Shown in pieces: positions 42,291 to 54,749 of a stretch of DNA of 64,000 bases. Position 1 is the stretch's first letter; each line of letters opens with the position of its first letter. The stretch comes from Lysobacter sp. GTDB taxonomy: Bacteria > Pseudomonadota > Gammaproteobacteria > Xanthomonadales > Xanthomonadaceae. Location of the stretch: positions 469,501-533,500 of the forward strand of contig JAHCAU010000001.1 in assembly GCA_019634715.1 (NCBI GenBank), in the 5' to 3' direction. The position numbers and the translations under genes were made by a program. The notes beneath the pieces are model-generated. The model saw nothing but the letters and a program-made list of their open reading frames with translations. It had not been told where the DNA came from and did no database searches.

Positions 42291-43514
42291 ATGGACAGAC
42301 CCTTCGACCTCATCGTCTTCGGCGCCACCGGCTTCACCGGCCGGCTGGTCGCCGAATACCTCCACACCGCCCATGGCGACGACCCGTCGTTGCGCTGGGC
42401 CATCGCCGGCCGCAGCGCGGCGAAGCTGGCCGAAGTGCGCGATGCGCTCGGCCTGCCCGCCGACCTGCCGGTGCTGGTCGCCGATGCCGGCGATGCCGAC
42501 GCCCTGCGCAGGCTTGTCGGCAGCGCGCGCGTGGTCATCACGACCGTCGGCCCCTACCAGCTGCACGGCGAGGCGCTGATCCGCGCCTGCGCCGAGTCCG
42601 GCACCGATTATGTCGACCTCTGCGGCGAACCAGGCTGGATGGCGAAGATGATCCCGCTGCTGCAGGACACCGCCCGGGCCAGCGGCGCGCGCATCGTGTT
42701 CTCCTGCGGCTTCGACTCGATTCCGTTCGACCTCGGCGTCGTCCACGCCCAGCATGAGGCGCAGGCGCGCTTCGGTGCGCCGCTGGTCCGCGTGCACGGC
42801 CGCGTGAAGACGATGAAGGGCACCTTCTCCGGCGGCACCGTGGCCAGCGCGCTCGCCACGCTGGAAGCGATCGGCCGCGACCCATCGCTGAAGCGCACGC
42901 TCGTCGATCCCTTCGCGCTCACGCCGGGCTTCAAGGGCGCGCGCCAGCCGGCGGACCATGTCGCCGCGTACGACGAACTGGCGAACCAGTGGACCGCGCC
43001 CTTCGTGATGGCGACGATCAACACCAAGAACGTGCATCGCACGCATGCCCTGCTCGGGCACCCGTGGGGTCGCGACTTCGTCTACAGCGAACGCATCCTC
43101 GCCGGCGAATCTACCGCAGGCAAGAAGCGCGCGAAGCAGATGCAGCGGCAGACGAACCTGCAGAACCTGCTGCTCGCCTTCGCGCCCACGCGCGCCCTGC
43201 TCAAGCGTTTCGCCCTGCCCAAGCCCGGCGATGGTCCCAACCGCGAACAGCGCGAGAGGGGCCGCTACGAGCTGCTGTTCTTCGGGGAAACCGCCGATGG
43301 CCAGCGCATCAGCACCCGCGTCACCGGCGACCGCGACCCGGGCTACGGTTCGACCTCGAAGATGATCGCCGAGTCCGCACTGTGCCTGCTGCGCGACATC
43401 GACCGCACGCACACGCCCGGCGGCGTGTGGACGCCCGGCGCGGCGATGGGGATGACGCTGGTCGAACGTCTGCGATCGCGCGCGGGATTGACCTTCGAGT
43501 CCGTCGAGAGCTGA
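42291..43514 (+). CDS. Saccharopine-dehydrogenase-like / trans-acting enoyl-reductase-like oxidoreductase
   Basis: A 407-aa Rossmann-fold protein with the dinucleotide motif VFGATGFTG (9-17) and conserved VGPYQLHGEALIRACAESG and YVDLCGEPGW segments, typical of the saccharopine dehydrogenase-like family that includes mycobacterial trans-acting enoyl reductases. GFDSIPFDLGV is also typical. The lysine pathway is unlikely given its context; it may reduce a lipid or polyketide chain. The start at ATG 42291 is the first in-frame ATG that preserves the beta strand before the motif. Confidence 0.82.
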   Translation: MDRPFDLIVFGATGFTGRLVAEYLHTAHGDDPSLRWAIAGRSAAKLAEVRDALGLPADLPVLVADAGDADALRRLVGSARVVITTVGPYQLHGEALIRACAESGTDYVDLCGEPGWMAKMIPLLQDTARASGARIVFSCGFDSIPFDLGVVHAQHEAQARFGAPLVRVHGRVKTMKGTFSGGTVASALATLEAIGRDPSLKRTLVDPFALTPGFKGARQPADHVAAYDELANQWTAPFVMATINTKNVHRTHALLGHPWGRDFVYSERILAGESTAGKKRAKQMQRQTNLQNLLLAFAPTRALLKRFALPKPGDGPNREQRERGRYELLFFGETADGQRISTRVTGDRDPGYGSTSKMIAESALCLLRDIDRTHTPGGVWTPGAAMGMTLVERLRSRAGLTFESVES

Positions 43515-43815
43515 GGCCGCCTGCTCCGGACATCCTCCGGGGACCGACATGTCGCATTGTGCCGCGCCTGCATGTCGTCATGCGCATCCGCGATGACGGC
43601 AGCCACATCCAGGACCGCTCACCTGAGATCGATCGCACCTCGACGCGCGTCTTCCGTCACGCATTGCGCACACGACATGCGGATGCATCGCGAATCCCCC
43701 ACGAACGCGCAGGATTCACCAAATACCCCGTAATCAAGGGGAAAACCGTTTTTTCACACCTCGGCCGGAACGCGCCCGCATACTCGTCGGCACCTTCATG
43801 CACGAGAGGCCGCGC
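43515..43815. other. Intergenic region before the FAD-dependent gene
   Basis: 301 bases with no gene. The part from about 43718 to 43775 is less GC-rich (runs of A and T around ACCCCGTAATCAAGGGG) and probably contains the promoter of the following gene. No clear -35/-10 pair. Confidence 0.4.
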
Positions 43816-45213
43816 ATGCGCATCACGATCGTCGGTGCCGGTTACGCCGGCGGCACCCTCGCCACCGAGCTGGCCACCACCTACGACACCGATCTCGACG
43901 TCTGCCTGGTCGGCACGCCAGGCAATTTCGGCGGCGGCACCGCCTATGGCGACGCGCGCGGCGAGCACCTGCTGAATGCACGCGCCGGCCAACTGGGCGC
44001 GACCGCCGACAAGCCGGCGGGCTTCGCGCGTTGGCTCAATCTCTCCGAACATGCGCGCGATGCATTCCTGCCACGTGCCGCCTATGGCGAGTACCTGCTC
44101 GACCGGCTGCACGACGCCGAAGCCACTTCGACCAACCTCACCACGCTGGAGCACGAGGTGATCGAGATCGATCGCTTGCCGGGCCGCGGTTTCCACGTGC
44201 ATCTGGACGACGGAAGCCGCTTCGAGAGCGACCGCGTCGTCCTCGCGGTCGGCGCGCTGCCGCCGCAGCGGCTGCCGGGCGTGGGGCCTCGGCTGTCGCG
44301 CGATCCACGCTACGTAGCCTCGCCTTGGCAGGCCGGCGAACTCGAACGCATCGATCGCGACGCGCGCCTGCTGGTGGTAGGGACCGGGCTGACGATGGTC
44401 GACATCGTGGCCACGCTGAACCGTCGCGGCCATCGCGGGCCGATCGTCGCGCTCTCCCGCCATGGCCTGCTGCCGCAGTCACACACGGACATGGCGGCAG
44501 ATCCCGTGGAATTGCCGCCACGCCTGCTCCGGACGCTGCACGACAGCGACCTGCGCGCGCTGACCGCCGCCACGCGACGACTGTGCCGGCGCGTCGACGA
44601 CTGGCGGGTCGTGGTCGACGCCATGCGCCCGGAACTGCAGGATTTCTGGCGTGGCCTGTCGCCAGCGCAGCGCGCGCAGTTCCTCCGCCATGCGCGCCCC
44701 TACTGGGAATCGCACCGGCACCGGATGGCGCCGAAGGTCGCCGCGGAGATCGAAGGCACCCGAGCGAGCGGGCGGCTGCAGATCGTCGCCGGGCGGCTCT
44801 TGCGCGCCGGCATCATCGACGAGGGCCTCTACGCAGTGATCCGTCGGCGCGGAAGTGCCGAAGTCGAACGATATGAATTCGATGTGCTGGTGCGTGCCAC
44901 CGGCCTGGACACCGATATCACCCGGACGACGCATCCCCTTGTCCAGCACCTGGTCGCGGCCGGAACGATCACACCCGATGCGCTCGGACTGGGCATGCGC
45001 GTCTCGCGCGACGGCGAGGCACTGGATGCCGATGGCCAGCCGGTGGCGGGACTCTACTGCATCGGCGCGCTCGCCCGGGGCGAATGCTGGGAGATGACCG
45101 CGATCAACGAACTGCGCAGCGCGATCTATCGTCTGGCGCGTCGCTTGCGCGAACCCGCCCTCCGTCGCATCGCACAGCCGGATGCTGCGCAGGCGATCGG
45201 CAGGGTCCGCTGA
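43816..45213 (+). CDS. FAD/NAD(P)-binding oxidoreductase
   Basis: A 465-aa flavoprotein with an N-terminal FAD motif (IVGAGYAGGTLA), a second dinucleotide fold in the middle (LVVGTGLTMVDIVATL), and VLVRATGLDTDI plus GLYCIGALARGECWEMTAIN near the C-terminus, the pattern of the FAD-NAD(P)-binding family related to hydroxyacylglutathione/EPS-associated monooxygenase-like proteins. Substrate unknown. The start at ATG 43816 was chosen over ATG 43798, because GAGAGG lies 6 bases before it. Confidence 0.8.
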   Translation: MRITIVGAGYAGGTLATELATTYDTDLDVCLVGTPGNFGGGTAYGDARGEHLLNARAGQLGATADKPAGFARWLNLSEHARDAFLPRAAYGEYLLDRLHDAEATSTNLTTLEHEVIEIDRLPGRGFHVHLDDGSRFESDRVVLAVGALPPQRLPGVGPRLSRDPRYVASPWQAGELERIDRDARLLVVGTGLTMVDIVATLNRRGHRGPIVALSRHGLLPQSHTDMAADPVELPPRLLRTLHDSDLRALTAATRRLCRRVDDWRVVVDAMRPELQDFWRGLSPAQRAQFLRHARPYWESHRHRMAPKVAAEIEGTRASGRLQIVAGRLLRAGIIDEGLYAVIRRRGSAEVERYEFDVLVRATGLDTDITRTTHPLVQHLVAAGTITPDALGLGMRVSRDGEALDADGQPVAGLYCIGALARGECWEMTAINELRSAIYRLARRLREPALRRIAQPDAAQAIGRVR

Positions 45214-45318
45214 CGTATCCGAAGCGACCGCCGGCATGCGCGGGATCACGCGACACGCCGAGCAGTTCATGCTGGACATGTCCATGGCTCCCGGCGCAGG
45301 CAGGTGATCCCTGAAAAC

Positions 45319-45344
45319 ACGAGGCCACCTTTCGGTGGCCTCGT
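45319..45344 (-). terminator. Rho-independent terminator of thiC
   Basis: An 11-bp perfect stem (ACGAGGCCACC and complement) with a 4-base loop, followed on the minus strand by GTTTTC. It lies 62 bases beyond the thiC stop codon and also between convergent genes. Confidence 0.82.
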
Positions 45345-45405
45345 CATGCATCATCAGCATGCGTCGGCGCGCATCACTCCTTGCGGCCGTCATTCCTTGC
45401 GGCCG

Positions 45406-47470
<2,065 letters not shown>

Positions 47471-47528
47471 CGGCGTCATTAGACCTCACCGGACCCGGTC
47501 GCGCCAATGCGGCGCGGTCAGGCAGCGG

Positions 47529-48356
47529 TCATTCGACGCGATCCAGCCAGGCCTGCAGCACCGCTTCATCTGGGACGACCATGGCATCGGCGTCACCGAA
47601 TTCGGGCCAGCCGCCGCGCAACCCGGCCATCAGTGCCGGCGGCAGCCCGGCGGTGTCGAGCAGGACCGCGGCCACGGCGGTGCAGTCGGTCGACGGGGAC
47701 GGACGGCAGAGCAGCGGCCCGGGCGGGATCGGCGTCGAACGCCACAGCACCCGGCTGCCCGGCGGCGGCGCGGCGTCGTACGCGTCGGCCGCCAGCCCCG
47801 CGATGTCCGCCCGTCCTTCGGCCAGGGCCTGCAGGGCTGCGGCATGCGAACCGGCATGGGCGACCGAAGCGAAGTGGGCTTCGGGCGGGGCCAGGCCCCG
47901 CGCGGCCAGCTGCGCGACCGGCACGAAGCCGCCCGAGGCCGAATCCCGTCCGACCAGGACGAGATCCAGCTGCGAAGCCCGCTCGGGCAGCGCGGCGGCA
48001 TCGAGGTCCGACGAGCGCGCGACCAGGACGGACCGGTAGCGGTCGGCCTGGGCCGGCGGGACCGCAGGCACCGGCAGCCCGGCCAGGCCCGCGCGCCGTC
48101 CGCGGAGGTAGCCATGCAGGTTCGGCACGCCGACATCGACCTCGCCAGCGCGCATCGCCTCGACCAGGGCGGTGGGGGTCGGGAGCACGCGCACCTCGAC
48201 CGCACGGCCGAGCCGGGTACCGAGGTGGTCGGCCAGCGGCGCGATCGCCGCGGCGCGATCCCGCTGCGGATAGGCATAGGTGCCAACCACCAGCGGCGCG
48301 GCGGCTTCAGCGCGTACGCCGACCAGGATCAGGCAGAACCACAGGAATGCGCGCAT
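47529..48356 (-). CDS. PhnD-like periplasmic substrate-binding protein
   Basis: A 275-aa exported binding protein (signal peptide ends RAEAAA) of the PhnD/ThiY-like superfamily. Seen: VVGTYAYPQRDRAAAIAPLADHL, MRAGEVDVGVPNLHGY, and AGSHAAALQALAEGRADIAG, the standard segment for this family. No permease or ATPase gene adjoins, so it may be a stand-alone sensor or chaperone. It reads toward the TPP riboswitch and thiC, which hints at, but does not prove, a thiamine-precursor ligand. Confidence 0.8.
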   Translation of the reverse strand: MRAFLWFCLILVGVRAEAAAPLVVGTYAYPQRDRAAAIAPLADHLGTRLGRAVEVRVLPTPTALVEAMRAGEVDVGVPNLHGYLRGRRAGLAGLPVPAVPPAQADRYRSVLVARSSDLDAAALPERASQLDLVLVGRDSASGGFVPVAQLAARGLAPPEAHFASVAHAGSHAAALQALAEGRADIAGLAADAYDAAPPPGSRVLWRSTPIPPGPLLCRPSPSTDCTAVAAVLLDTAGLPPALMAGLRGGWPEFGDADAMVVPDEAVLQAWLDRVE

Positions 48357-48581
48357 CGCAGGTCACCATCCGCAGGGGGCGGACATCTTATCGAGGCGGC
48401 CGTTTTCGCGCAGACGCGCTGCATACGCGACCGCATGCCGCATCGATCGGCACATCGAACGGCGCGACCGGACCGCGGGCGGAACGCCGGCCATGCGCCG
48501 CAAACCATTGAAGCGACAGGCGTCCATGCCATCGGCGACCAGGCATGCACCGCTCATTACGAATGGTTACGAGAACAACTG

Positions 48582-48611
48582 TTGACATCCCGGAAAACCG
48601 CATGCTTACCT
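48582..48611 (+). promoter_or_regulatory. Candidate promoter of the ilv-leu operon
   Basis: A perfect -35 box TTGACA at 48582-48587. The -10 box is weak: TTACCT at 48606-48611 is the best with 18-base spacing. The leader-peptide ATG at 48619 would lie at or within a base or two of the start of transcription. Confidence 0.5.
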
Positions 48612-48618
48612 ACGGGAC

Positions 48619-48789
48619 ATGACGCAGCGCAACATCCACCGCAACGAGAACGCCAACGCCCGCAACGCGGCGCGTGCGGTCCCGCGCACGCAGGTGGAGC
48701 GCGTCAACCGGCTCATTGCGAACGTCGCATTCGCGTCGCTCATTCTTGTCGTCGTCGTTCTTATTACCACGCCATCAGGTGCGGGATAG
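48619..48789 (+). CDS. ilvL: ilv leader peptide (attenuation)
   Basis: A 56-aa leader peptide. Residues 41-49 are nine consecutive branched-chain codons (LILVVVVLI), ending in TTPSGAG. The start ATG 48619 has no clear Shine-Dalgarno sequence. Known attenuation logic: slow decoding of Leu, Val or Ile codons stalls the ribosome and lets the antiterminator form. It controls the ten-gene operon downstream. Confidence 0.9.
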   Translation: MTQRNIHRNENANARNAARAVPRTQVERVNRLIANVAFASLILVVVVLITTPSGAG

Positions 48790-48851
48790 GGTTGCGCGAC
48801 TAACGACCCGGGTTCAAAAAAACCCCCGCACCTGAAGAAGGTGCGGGGGTT
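48775..48851 (+). terminator. ilv attenuator: antiterminator and terminator hairpins
   Basis: The terminator is a 13-bp stem (AACCCCCGCACCT at 48821-48833, complement at 48839-48851) with a GAAGA loop and TTTT after it. The competing segment TCAGGTGCGGG at 48775-48785, at the end of the leader peptide, is exactly complementary to 48825-48835, so the two structures exclude each other. This is a classic attenuator. Confidence 0.92.
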
Positions 48852-48900
48852 TTCGCTTTCTGGGGCCTGATTTTTTTCGTCCACGAGGAATTCGAAACCG

Positions 48901-50646
48901 ATGCACAGCAACGCGATCAAACACGGACCTGCACGCGCACCGGCGCGCGCCATGCTGCGCGCCACGGGCCTGGACGATGCCGCCATCGCCAAGCCTTTCG
49001 TCGGCGTGATCCACACCTGGTCCGACGTCTCGCCCTGCAACATCACCCTGCGCGACCTGGCCCAGGACGTGCGCCGCGGCGTGATCGCGAACGGCGGCAC
49101 ACCGATCGAGTTCAACACCATCGCGGTGACCGACGGCATCGCGATGGGCAGCGACGGCATGCGCGCCTCGCTGGCTTCCCGCGAGACCATCGCCGATTCG
49201 ATCGAGCTGGCCGTCACCGGTCACTGCCTCGACGCCCTGGTGCTGCTGGTCGGCTGCGACAAGACCATCCCCGCTGCGGCGATGGCCGCCGCGCGCCTCG
49301 ACGTGCCGACGGTGATCCTCTACGGCGGCACGATCATGCCGGGCAAGTGCAAGTCGAAACATGCCGATGGAAGCGAGGGGCCTGATCGCGCGCTGACCGT
49401 GCAGGACGTGTTCGAGGCCGTCGGCGCGCATTCGGCCGGGAAGATCGACGATGCGGAGCTGGGCGAGATCGAACGCAAGGCCTGCCCGGGTGCCGGTGCC
49501 TGCGGCGGACAGTTCACCGCGAACACGATGGCGATGGTGCTGACCTTCCTCGGTCTGTCGCCGCTGGGCGAGAACGACATCCCGGCCACGCATCCCGACA
49601 AGCCGAAGTCCGCCGAACGCTGCGGCGCGCGCGTGATGGAACTGTTGCGCGACGGCGGCCCGACGCCGCGCCAGCTGCTGAGCCTGGCCGCGCTGCGCAA
49701 CGCCGCGCGCGCGGTGTCGGCGACGGCGGGTTCGACCAACGCCGCGCTGCACCTCCTGGCGATCGCGCACGAAGCCGGGGTGAAGTTCGACCTGGAGGAA
49801 TTCGAAGCGGCGAGCGCCAATACACCGGTGATCGCCGACCTGAAGCCGGGCGGCCGCTACACGGCGGCGGAAATGTTCGACTTCGGCGGCACCGCACTGG
49901 TGGCGCAGGCGCTGATGGCGGCCGGTCTGATCGAGGATATCCCTACGGTCGCCGGCCGCAGCTTTTTCCAGGACGCGAACGCCGCGCAAGTCGCAGCATC
50001 GCAGGACGTCGTGCGCGCCGTCGACGACCCGATCAAGCCGCGCGGCGGCTATTCGATCCTCTACGGCGACCTCGCGCCGGAAGGCTGCATCGTGAAGCTG
50101 GCCGGCCACGGCCGCGAGAAGCACGTCGGCCCGGCGCGCGTGTTCGACAGCGAGGAAGCCGCATTCGCCGCCGTGCAGGCGCGAAAGATCCAGGCCGGCG
50201 ACGTGGTGGTGATCCGCTTCGAAGGTCCGGCCGGCGGCCCAGGCATGCGCGAGATGCTGGCCGTCACCGCCGCACTGGTCGGCCAGGGCCTGGGCAACGA
50301 CGTGGCGCTGATCACCGACGGCCGCTTCAGCGGCGCGACGCACGGTTTCATGGTCGGCCACGTGTCGCCGGAAGCCGCGCACGGCGGTCCGATCGCGAAG
50401 CTGCGCGACGGCGACGTGGTGACGATCGATGTCGCCTCGCGTCGCCTCGACGTTGCCGCCGACCTGTCGACGCGCAACGCGGCGCGCATCGCGCCGCGCG
50501 TGCGCCACGGCGTCCTGGCCAAGTTCGCGCGCGACGTCAGCTCCGCCTCGCGCGGCGCGGTGACCTCGCCGGGCCCGCTCGACGACACGCGACGCATCGA
50601 CGCCACCGTCACCAACGCACCACGCGGAGACGCCGTTCCCGCATGA
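48901..50646 (+). CDS. ilvD: Dihydroxy-acid dehydratase
   Basis: A 581-aa iron-sulfur enzyme, third step of Ile/Val synthesis, which dehydrates 2,3-dihydroxy-acids to 2-oxo acids. Cluster cysteines are present in SDVSPCN (Cys46), GCDKT (Cys119) and CPGAGACGG (Cys195). Conserved [19 protein letters not shown] and [14 protein letters not shown] are also seen. First structural gene after the attenuator; 81 bases separate it from ilvC. Confidence 0.96.
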   Translation: MHSNAIKHGPARAPARAMLRATGLDDAAIAKPFVGVIHTWSDVSPCNITLRDLAQDVRRGVIANGGTPIEFNTIAVTDGIAMGSDGMRASLASRETIADSIELAVTGHCLDALVLLVGCDKTIPAAAMAAARLDVPTVILYGGTIMPGKCKSKHADGSEGPDRALTVQDVFEAVGAHSAGKIDDAELGEIERKACPGAGACGGQFTANTMAMVLTFLGLSPLGENDIPATHPDKPKSAERCGARVMELLRDGGPTPRQLLSLAALRNAARAVSATAGSTNAALHLLAIAHEAGVKFDLEEFEAASANTPVIADLKPGGRYTAAEMFDFGGTALVAQALMAAGLIEDIPTVAGRSFFQDANAAQVAASQDVVRAVDDPIKPRGGYSILYGDLAPEGCIVKLAGHGREKHVGPARVFDSEEAAFAAVQARKIQAGDVVVIRFEGPAGGPGMREMLAVTAALVGQGLGNDVALITDGRFSGATHGFMVGHVSPEAAHGGPIAKLRDGDVVTIDVASRRLDVAADLSTRNAARIAPRVRHGVLAKFARDVSSASRGAVTSPGPLDDTRRIDATVTNAPRGDAVPA

Positions 50647-50727
50647 CTCCCGGGCGTCCCGTCCAGGGGCGCCACGCAAGACGCAGTACCCATCTCCCTC
50701 TCTCGAAACTTCCCCAAGGATCCTGAA

Positions 50728-51771
50728 ATGAACAGTGTCGCCAAGCCCCAGATCGCAGTCATCGGTTACGGCAGTCAGGGACGCGCGCATGCGCTGAACC
50801 TGCGCGATTCCGGCTTCGATGTCGTCGTCGGCCTGCGCCCGGGTGGCCCGACCGAAGCCAAGGCGGAAGCCGACGGCTTCACCGTGAAGACGCCCGCCGA
50901 AGCCGTCGCCAACGCCGACCTCGTCGCCGTGCTCACGCCGGACATGGTGCAGAAGAAGCTCTACAACGAGGTGCTGGCGCCGAACATGAAGCAGGGCGCG
51001 TGCCTGCTGTTCGCGCATGGCCTGAACGTGCACTTCGGCATGATCTCGCCGCGCGAGGACCTGGACGTGGTGCTGGTCGCGCCGAAGGGTCCGGGCGCGC
51101 TGGTCCGCCGCGAGTACGAGATCGGCCGCGGCGTGCCGTGCATCTATGCCGTGCATCAGGACCGCAGCGGTCGCGCCGAGGACTTCGCGAAGACCTATGC
51201 CGCTGGCCTCGGCGGCGCGCGCGCCAACCTGATCAGGACCACCTTCAAGGAAGAGACCGAGACCGACCTGTTCGGCGAACAGGCCGTGCTGTGTGGCGGC
51301 GCGAGCGCGCTGGTGCAGGCCGGGTTCGAAACGCTGGTCGAAGCCGGCTACCAGCCGGAGATCGCCTACTACGAAGTCCTCCACGAACTGAAGCTGATCG
51401 TCGACCTGTTCTACGAAGGCGGCATCACCCGCATGCTGGAATTCGTGTCGGAGACCGCGCAATACGGCGACTTCGTCAGCGGCCCGCGCGTGATCAACGC
51501 CGACACCAAGGCGCGCATGAAGGACATCCTGACCGAGATCCAGGACGGGACCTTCGTGCAGAAGTGGGTGGCCGAATACGACGCCGGCCTGCCGAACTAC
51601 AAGCGTTACCAGCAGGCCGACAAGGACCATCCGATCGAACAGGTCGGCAAGCAGCTGCGCGCCAGGATGCAGTGGCTGCAGCAGGGCGCCGCCGCGCAGG
51701 ACGCATCGCAGCAGGCTTCGGCGCAGGCCGCGCAGAAGCCGTCCACCCATCCGATCGCCGAGACTGCGTGA
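50728..51771 (+). CDS. ilvC: Ketol-acid reductoisomerase (class I)
   Basis: A 347-aa NAD(P)H enzyme of the short class I type, second step of Ile/Val synthesis. The N-terminal Rossmann motif [17 protein letters not shown] (14-30) and GLRPGG cofactor loop are seen, then [16 protein letters not shown] and the knotted C-terminal part ([34 protein letters not shown]). The last 25 residues are an Ala/Gln-rich tail. Its stop overlaps the ilvG start (TGATG). Confidence 0.97.
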   Translation: MNSVAKPQIAVIGYGSQGRAHALNLRDSGFDVVVGLRPGGPTEAKAEADGFTVKTPAEAVANADLVAVLTPDMVQKKLYNEVLAPNMKQGACLLFAHGLNVHFGMISPREDLDVVLVAPKGPGALVRREYEIGRGVPCIYAVHQDRSGRAEDFAKTYAAGLGGARANLIRTTFKEETETDLFGEQAVLCGGASALVQAGFETLVEAGYQPEIAYYEVLHELKLIVDLFYEGGITRMLEFVSETAQYGDFVSGPRVINADTKARMKDILTEIQDGTFVQKWVAEYDAGLPNYKRYQQADKDHPIEQVGKQLRARMQWLQQGAAAQDASQQASAQAAQKPSTHPIAETA

Positions 51772-53567
51772 TGAACGGTGCCCGCTGGCTGGTGGAAGCG
51801 CTGCGCGCGGAAGGCGTGGACACGCTGTTCGGTTATCCCGGCGGCGCGATCATGCCTTTCTACGACGCGCTGCATGGCTCCGCGCTCAAACACGTGCTGG
51901 TCCGGCACGAACAGGGCGCCGCGTTCGCCGCGAACGGCTACGCGCGCGCCAGCGGCCGCGTCGGCGTCTGCGTCGCGACCTCCGGCCCGGGGGCGTCGAA
52001 CCTGGTCACCGGCATCGCCGACGCGATGCTGGACTCGGTGCCGATGGTCTGCATCACCGGCCAGGTCGCCACCGGCCTGATGGGCACGGACGCGTTCCAG
52101 GAACTGGACGTGTTCGGCATGACCATGCCGATCGTGAAGCACAACTTCCTGCCGCGCACGATCGACGATCTGCCGGAAGTGGTGCGCGAAGCGTTCCGCC
52201 TGGCTCGCGAGGGCCGGCCGGGACCGGTGCTGATCGACCTGCCGAAGGACGTGCAGATCGCCGATGCCTCGCACCTGCCCGCGCACGCGCCGGCGCCGGT
52301 CTCGCCGGTGCCGGGCGCCAGCGACGCGGCGCTGCATGCGGCACTGGCGCAGCTGGCGCTGGCGCAGAAACCGGTGATCTACGGCGGCGGCGGCATCGCG
52401 CTGGGCGACGCGATCGATGCGTTCCGGGATTTCGTCGACGCCACGCAGATCCCGACCGTGCTGACGCTCAAGGGCCTGGGCGCATTGCCCGCCGCGCACC
52501 CGCTGAACCTGGGCATGCTCGGCATGCACGGCGGACGCGCGGCGAATCTGGCGGTGCAGGAATGCGACCTGCTGTTCGTGGTCGGTGCGCGCTTCGACGA
52601 CCGCGCCACCGGCAAGCTGGCCGCGTTCGCGCCGCATGCGCGCGTCGTGCACTTGGACGTGGATGCCTGCGAACTGGGCAAGCTGCGGTTCGCCGATGCG
52701 CCGGTGCAGGGCGACATCGCGATCAGCCTGCAGCGGATGATGCCCGCCGCCGCCGCGCACCTGCGCGGTCGCCACGGCGTGACCCGCCATGCCTGGCGCG
52801 ACGCCTGCCTGCACGCGAAGCAGACCACCGCGCCGCGTTACGACGCGCCCGGCGACCTGGTGTACGCGCCCTCGCTGCTGAAGCGGCTGTCGGAACTGGC
52901 GCCGCAGGCGATCGTCAGTTGCGACGTGGGCCAGCACCAGATGTGGGTCGCGCAGCACTGGCGCTTCGACCACCCGCGCAACCACCTGACCAGCGGCGCG
53001 CTCGGCGCGATGGGCTTCGGTCTGCCGGCGGCGATCGGCGCGCAGATGGAAAGCGCTTGCGCGCAGGTGATCTGCGTCAGCGGCGACGGCTCGTTCCTGA
53101 TGAACGTGCAGGAGCTGGCCACGGTCGCGCGCTACCGGCTGCCGGTGAAGATCGTGCTGCTCGACAACCAGGCCTTGGGCATGGTGCGGCAGTGGCAGGA
53201 ACTGTTCTTCGAGCGTCGCTATTCCGAGATCGACCTGTCCGACAACCCGGATTTCTGCGCGCTGGCGCAGGCCTTCGGAGTGAAGACGCTGAAGCTGGAC
53301 CGCGCCACCGACATGGAGGCGACGCTGCAGGCGCTGCTGGCCGAACCCGGTCCGGTGCTGCTGCACGTGGCGATCGACCAGGCCGCGAACGTCTGGCCGC
53401 TGGTCCCGCCGAACCGCAGCAATACCGAAATGATGGATGCCGACGAACCGGTGCCGCTGGAGTGCATCGGCAGCCTGATGCCCGATGCGCTGCAGCAGAT
53501 CGGCACGCCGCAGACCGACGCACCCGCGCCCTCCGCTTCCGCACTCGCCACCCCCGCATCGTCCTGA
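51771..53567 (+). CDS. ilvG: Acetolactate synthase large subunit
   Basis: A 598-aa thiamine-diphosphate enzyme, first common step of Ile/Val synthesis. Seen: FGYPGGAIMPFYDAL, RHEQGAAFAANGYARASG with the catalytic Glu, the FAD-binding middle, and GDGSFLMNVQELATV followed by LLDNQALGMVRQWQ for the cofactor. The C-terminal tail is Ala/Pro-rich. I use ilvG because the small subunit that follows is short, as in ilvGM; ilvI or ilvB would describe the same function. One-base overlap with ilvC. Confidence 0.95.
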   Translation: MNGARWLVEALRAEGVDTLFGYPGGAIMPFYDALHGSALKHVLVRHEQGAAFAANGYARASGRVGVCVATSGPGASNLVTGIADAMLDSVPMVCITGQVATGLMGTDAFQELDVFGMTMPIVKHNFLPRTIDDLPEVVREAFRLAREGRPGPVLIDLPKDVQIADASHLPAHAPAPVSPVPGASDAALHAALAQLALAQKPVIYGGGGIALGDAIDAFRDFVDATQIPTVLTLKGLGALPAAHPLNLGMLGMHGGRAANLAVQECDLLFVVGARFDDRATGKLAAFAPHARVVHLDVDACELGKLRFADAPVQGDIAISLQRMMPAAAAHLRGRHGVTRHAWRDACLHAKQTTAPRYDAPGDLVYAPSLLKRLSELAPQAIVSCDVGQHQMWVAQHWRFDHPRNHLTSGALGAMGFGLPAAIGAQMESACAQVICVSGDGSFLMNVQELATVARYRLPVKIVLLDNQALGMVRQWQELFFERRYSEIDLSDNPDFCALAQAFGVKTLKLDRATDMEATLQALLAEPGPVLLHVAIDQAANVWPLVPPNRSNTEMMDADEPVPLECIGSLMPDALQQIGTPQTDAPAPSASALATPASS

Positions 53568-53578
53568 GGAGCTCCCCC

Positions 53579-53830
53579 ATGCGCTACCGATTGGATCTGA
53601 CCCTGCGCCATTCCGAAGGCGCGCTGACCCGGGTGCTCGGCACCGCCGAACGACGCGGCTTCAAGCCCGTCGCGGTGGAAGGCGGCATCCTCCCGGAGAG
53701 CAGCCGTCCCGATGGCGATCGCTGGCACCTGCAGATGACCGTGGAAGGCGATCGCGCCGCCGACGGCCTGCACCAGCAACTCGCCAAGCTCTACGACTGC
53801 CTCGACGTGCAGGTGCAGCCATGTCAATGA
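53579..53830 (+). CDS. ilvM: Acetolactate synthase small subunit (ACT domain)
   Basis: An 83-aa ACT-domain protein (YRLDLTLRHSEGALTRVLG, then FKPVAVEGG), the size of E. coli IlvM, not of the larger IlvH/IlvN. It activates the large subunit and may bind a branched-chain amino acid. A TGAGGAG ribosome site lies 9 bases before ATG 53579. It overlaps ilvE by 10 bases. Confidence 0.9.
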   Translation: MRYRLDLTLRHSEGALTRVLGTAERRGFKPVAVEGGILPESSRPDGDRWHLQMTVEGDRAADGLHQQLAKLYDCLDVQVQPCQ

Positions 53831-54747
53831 CGGAATCCGCCACGCTCGAACGCCCGAAATCCGCCGCGCAACCGAGCGCGACGGGCGCGACGCAGAAGCT
53901 GTGGTACGACGGCGAACTCGCCGACCCACGCGCGCTGCAGGCCACGCTCGGCACGCATGCGATGCACTACGGCAGCGGCGTGTTCGAGGGCATCCGCGCC
54001 TACGCGACGAAGCGCGGCGCGGCGGTGTTCCGCCTGCCGGAACACCTGGAACGCATGCGCAGGGGCGCCGAAGCCCTGGGCATGCGCTTCGACGTGGCCG
54101 AAGCCACCGAGGCGGTGCTGGCGACCATGCGCGCGAACCGCCACGGCGATGCCTACATCCGTCCGCTGGCGTGGTACGGCGACGGCGGCTTCGGGCTGGA
54201 TGTCGAAGGCAAGCCCGAGCACCTGATGGTCGCCACCTCCGCGACCAACGTGCACCTGGGCGGCAACCGCACCCGCGTCTCGGTGTCGAAATGGCGGCGC
54301 AATCCCGCCGATTCGCTGCCGCCGCTGAAGCTGTGCGGCGCCTACGTGAACTCGATCCTCGCCAAGCGCGACGCCAGGGGCCGCGGCTTCGACGAAGCCA
54401 TGTTCACCGACGCCGAGGGCTTCGTCGTCGAGTGCACCGGCGCCAATCTCTTCATGGTGCGCGGCGGCAAGGTCACCGCGGTCGAGCATCGCGATGCCCT
54501 GCCCGGCATCACCCGCGACACGCTGATCCAGCTGACCGGCGCCGAATCGCGCCCGGTGCGTTTCGAGGACTTCGTCGACGCCGACGAAGTCTTCGCCTGC
54601 GGCACCGCCGCGGAGGTGGCGCCGATCGCCGAGATCGACGGCCACGCGTTCCGCGACAGCGTGGTGACCCGCGAGATCGCCGCCGCCTATGCGGCCGCCG
54701 TGCGTGGCGAAAGCCGCACCGGCGCGCACTGGCTCACGGAGGTCTGA
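53821..54747 (+). CDS. ilvE: Branched-chain amino acid aminotransferase
   Basis: A 308-aa class IV PLP aminotransferase, last step for Val, Ile and Leu. Seen: [13 protein letters not shown] (49-61), the PLP lysine region [13 protein letters not shown] (Lys170), [20 protein letters not shown] with Glu204, and [12 protein letters not shown]. It has an N-terminal extension of about 22 residues rich in Ala, Ser and Thr. It overlaps ilvM and ends two bases before ilvA. Confidence 0.95.
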   Translation: MSMTESATLERPKSAAQPSATGATQKLWYDGELADPRALQATLGTHAMHYGSGVFEGIRAYATKRGAAVFRLPEHLERMRRGAEALGMRFDVAEATEAVLATMRANRHGDAYIRPLAWYGDGGFGLDVEGKPEHLMVATSATNVHLGGNRTRVSVSKWRRNPADSLPPLKLCGAYVNSILAKRDARGRGFDEAMFTDAEGFVVECTGANLFMVRGGKVTAVEHRDALPGITRDTLIQLTGAESRPVRFEDFVDADEVFACGTAAEVAPIAEIDGHAFRDSVVTREIAAAYAAAVRGESRTGAHWLTEV

Positions 54748-54749
54748 GC

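Noticed and set aside
48814..51750. A 978-codon minus-strand frame opposite ilvD and ilvC
   Set aside because: Composition is His/Arg/Gly/Ala-rich and it is the shadow of two certain enzymes.
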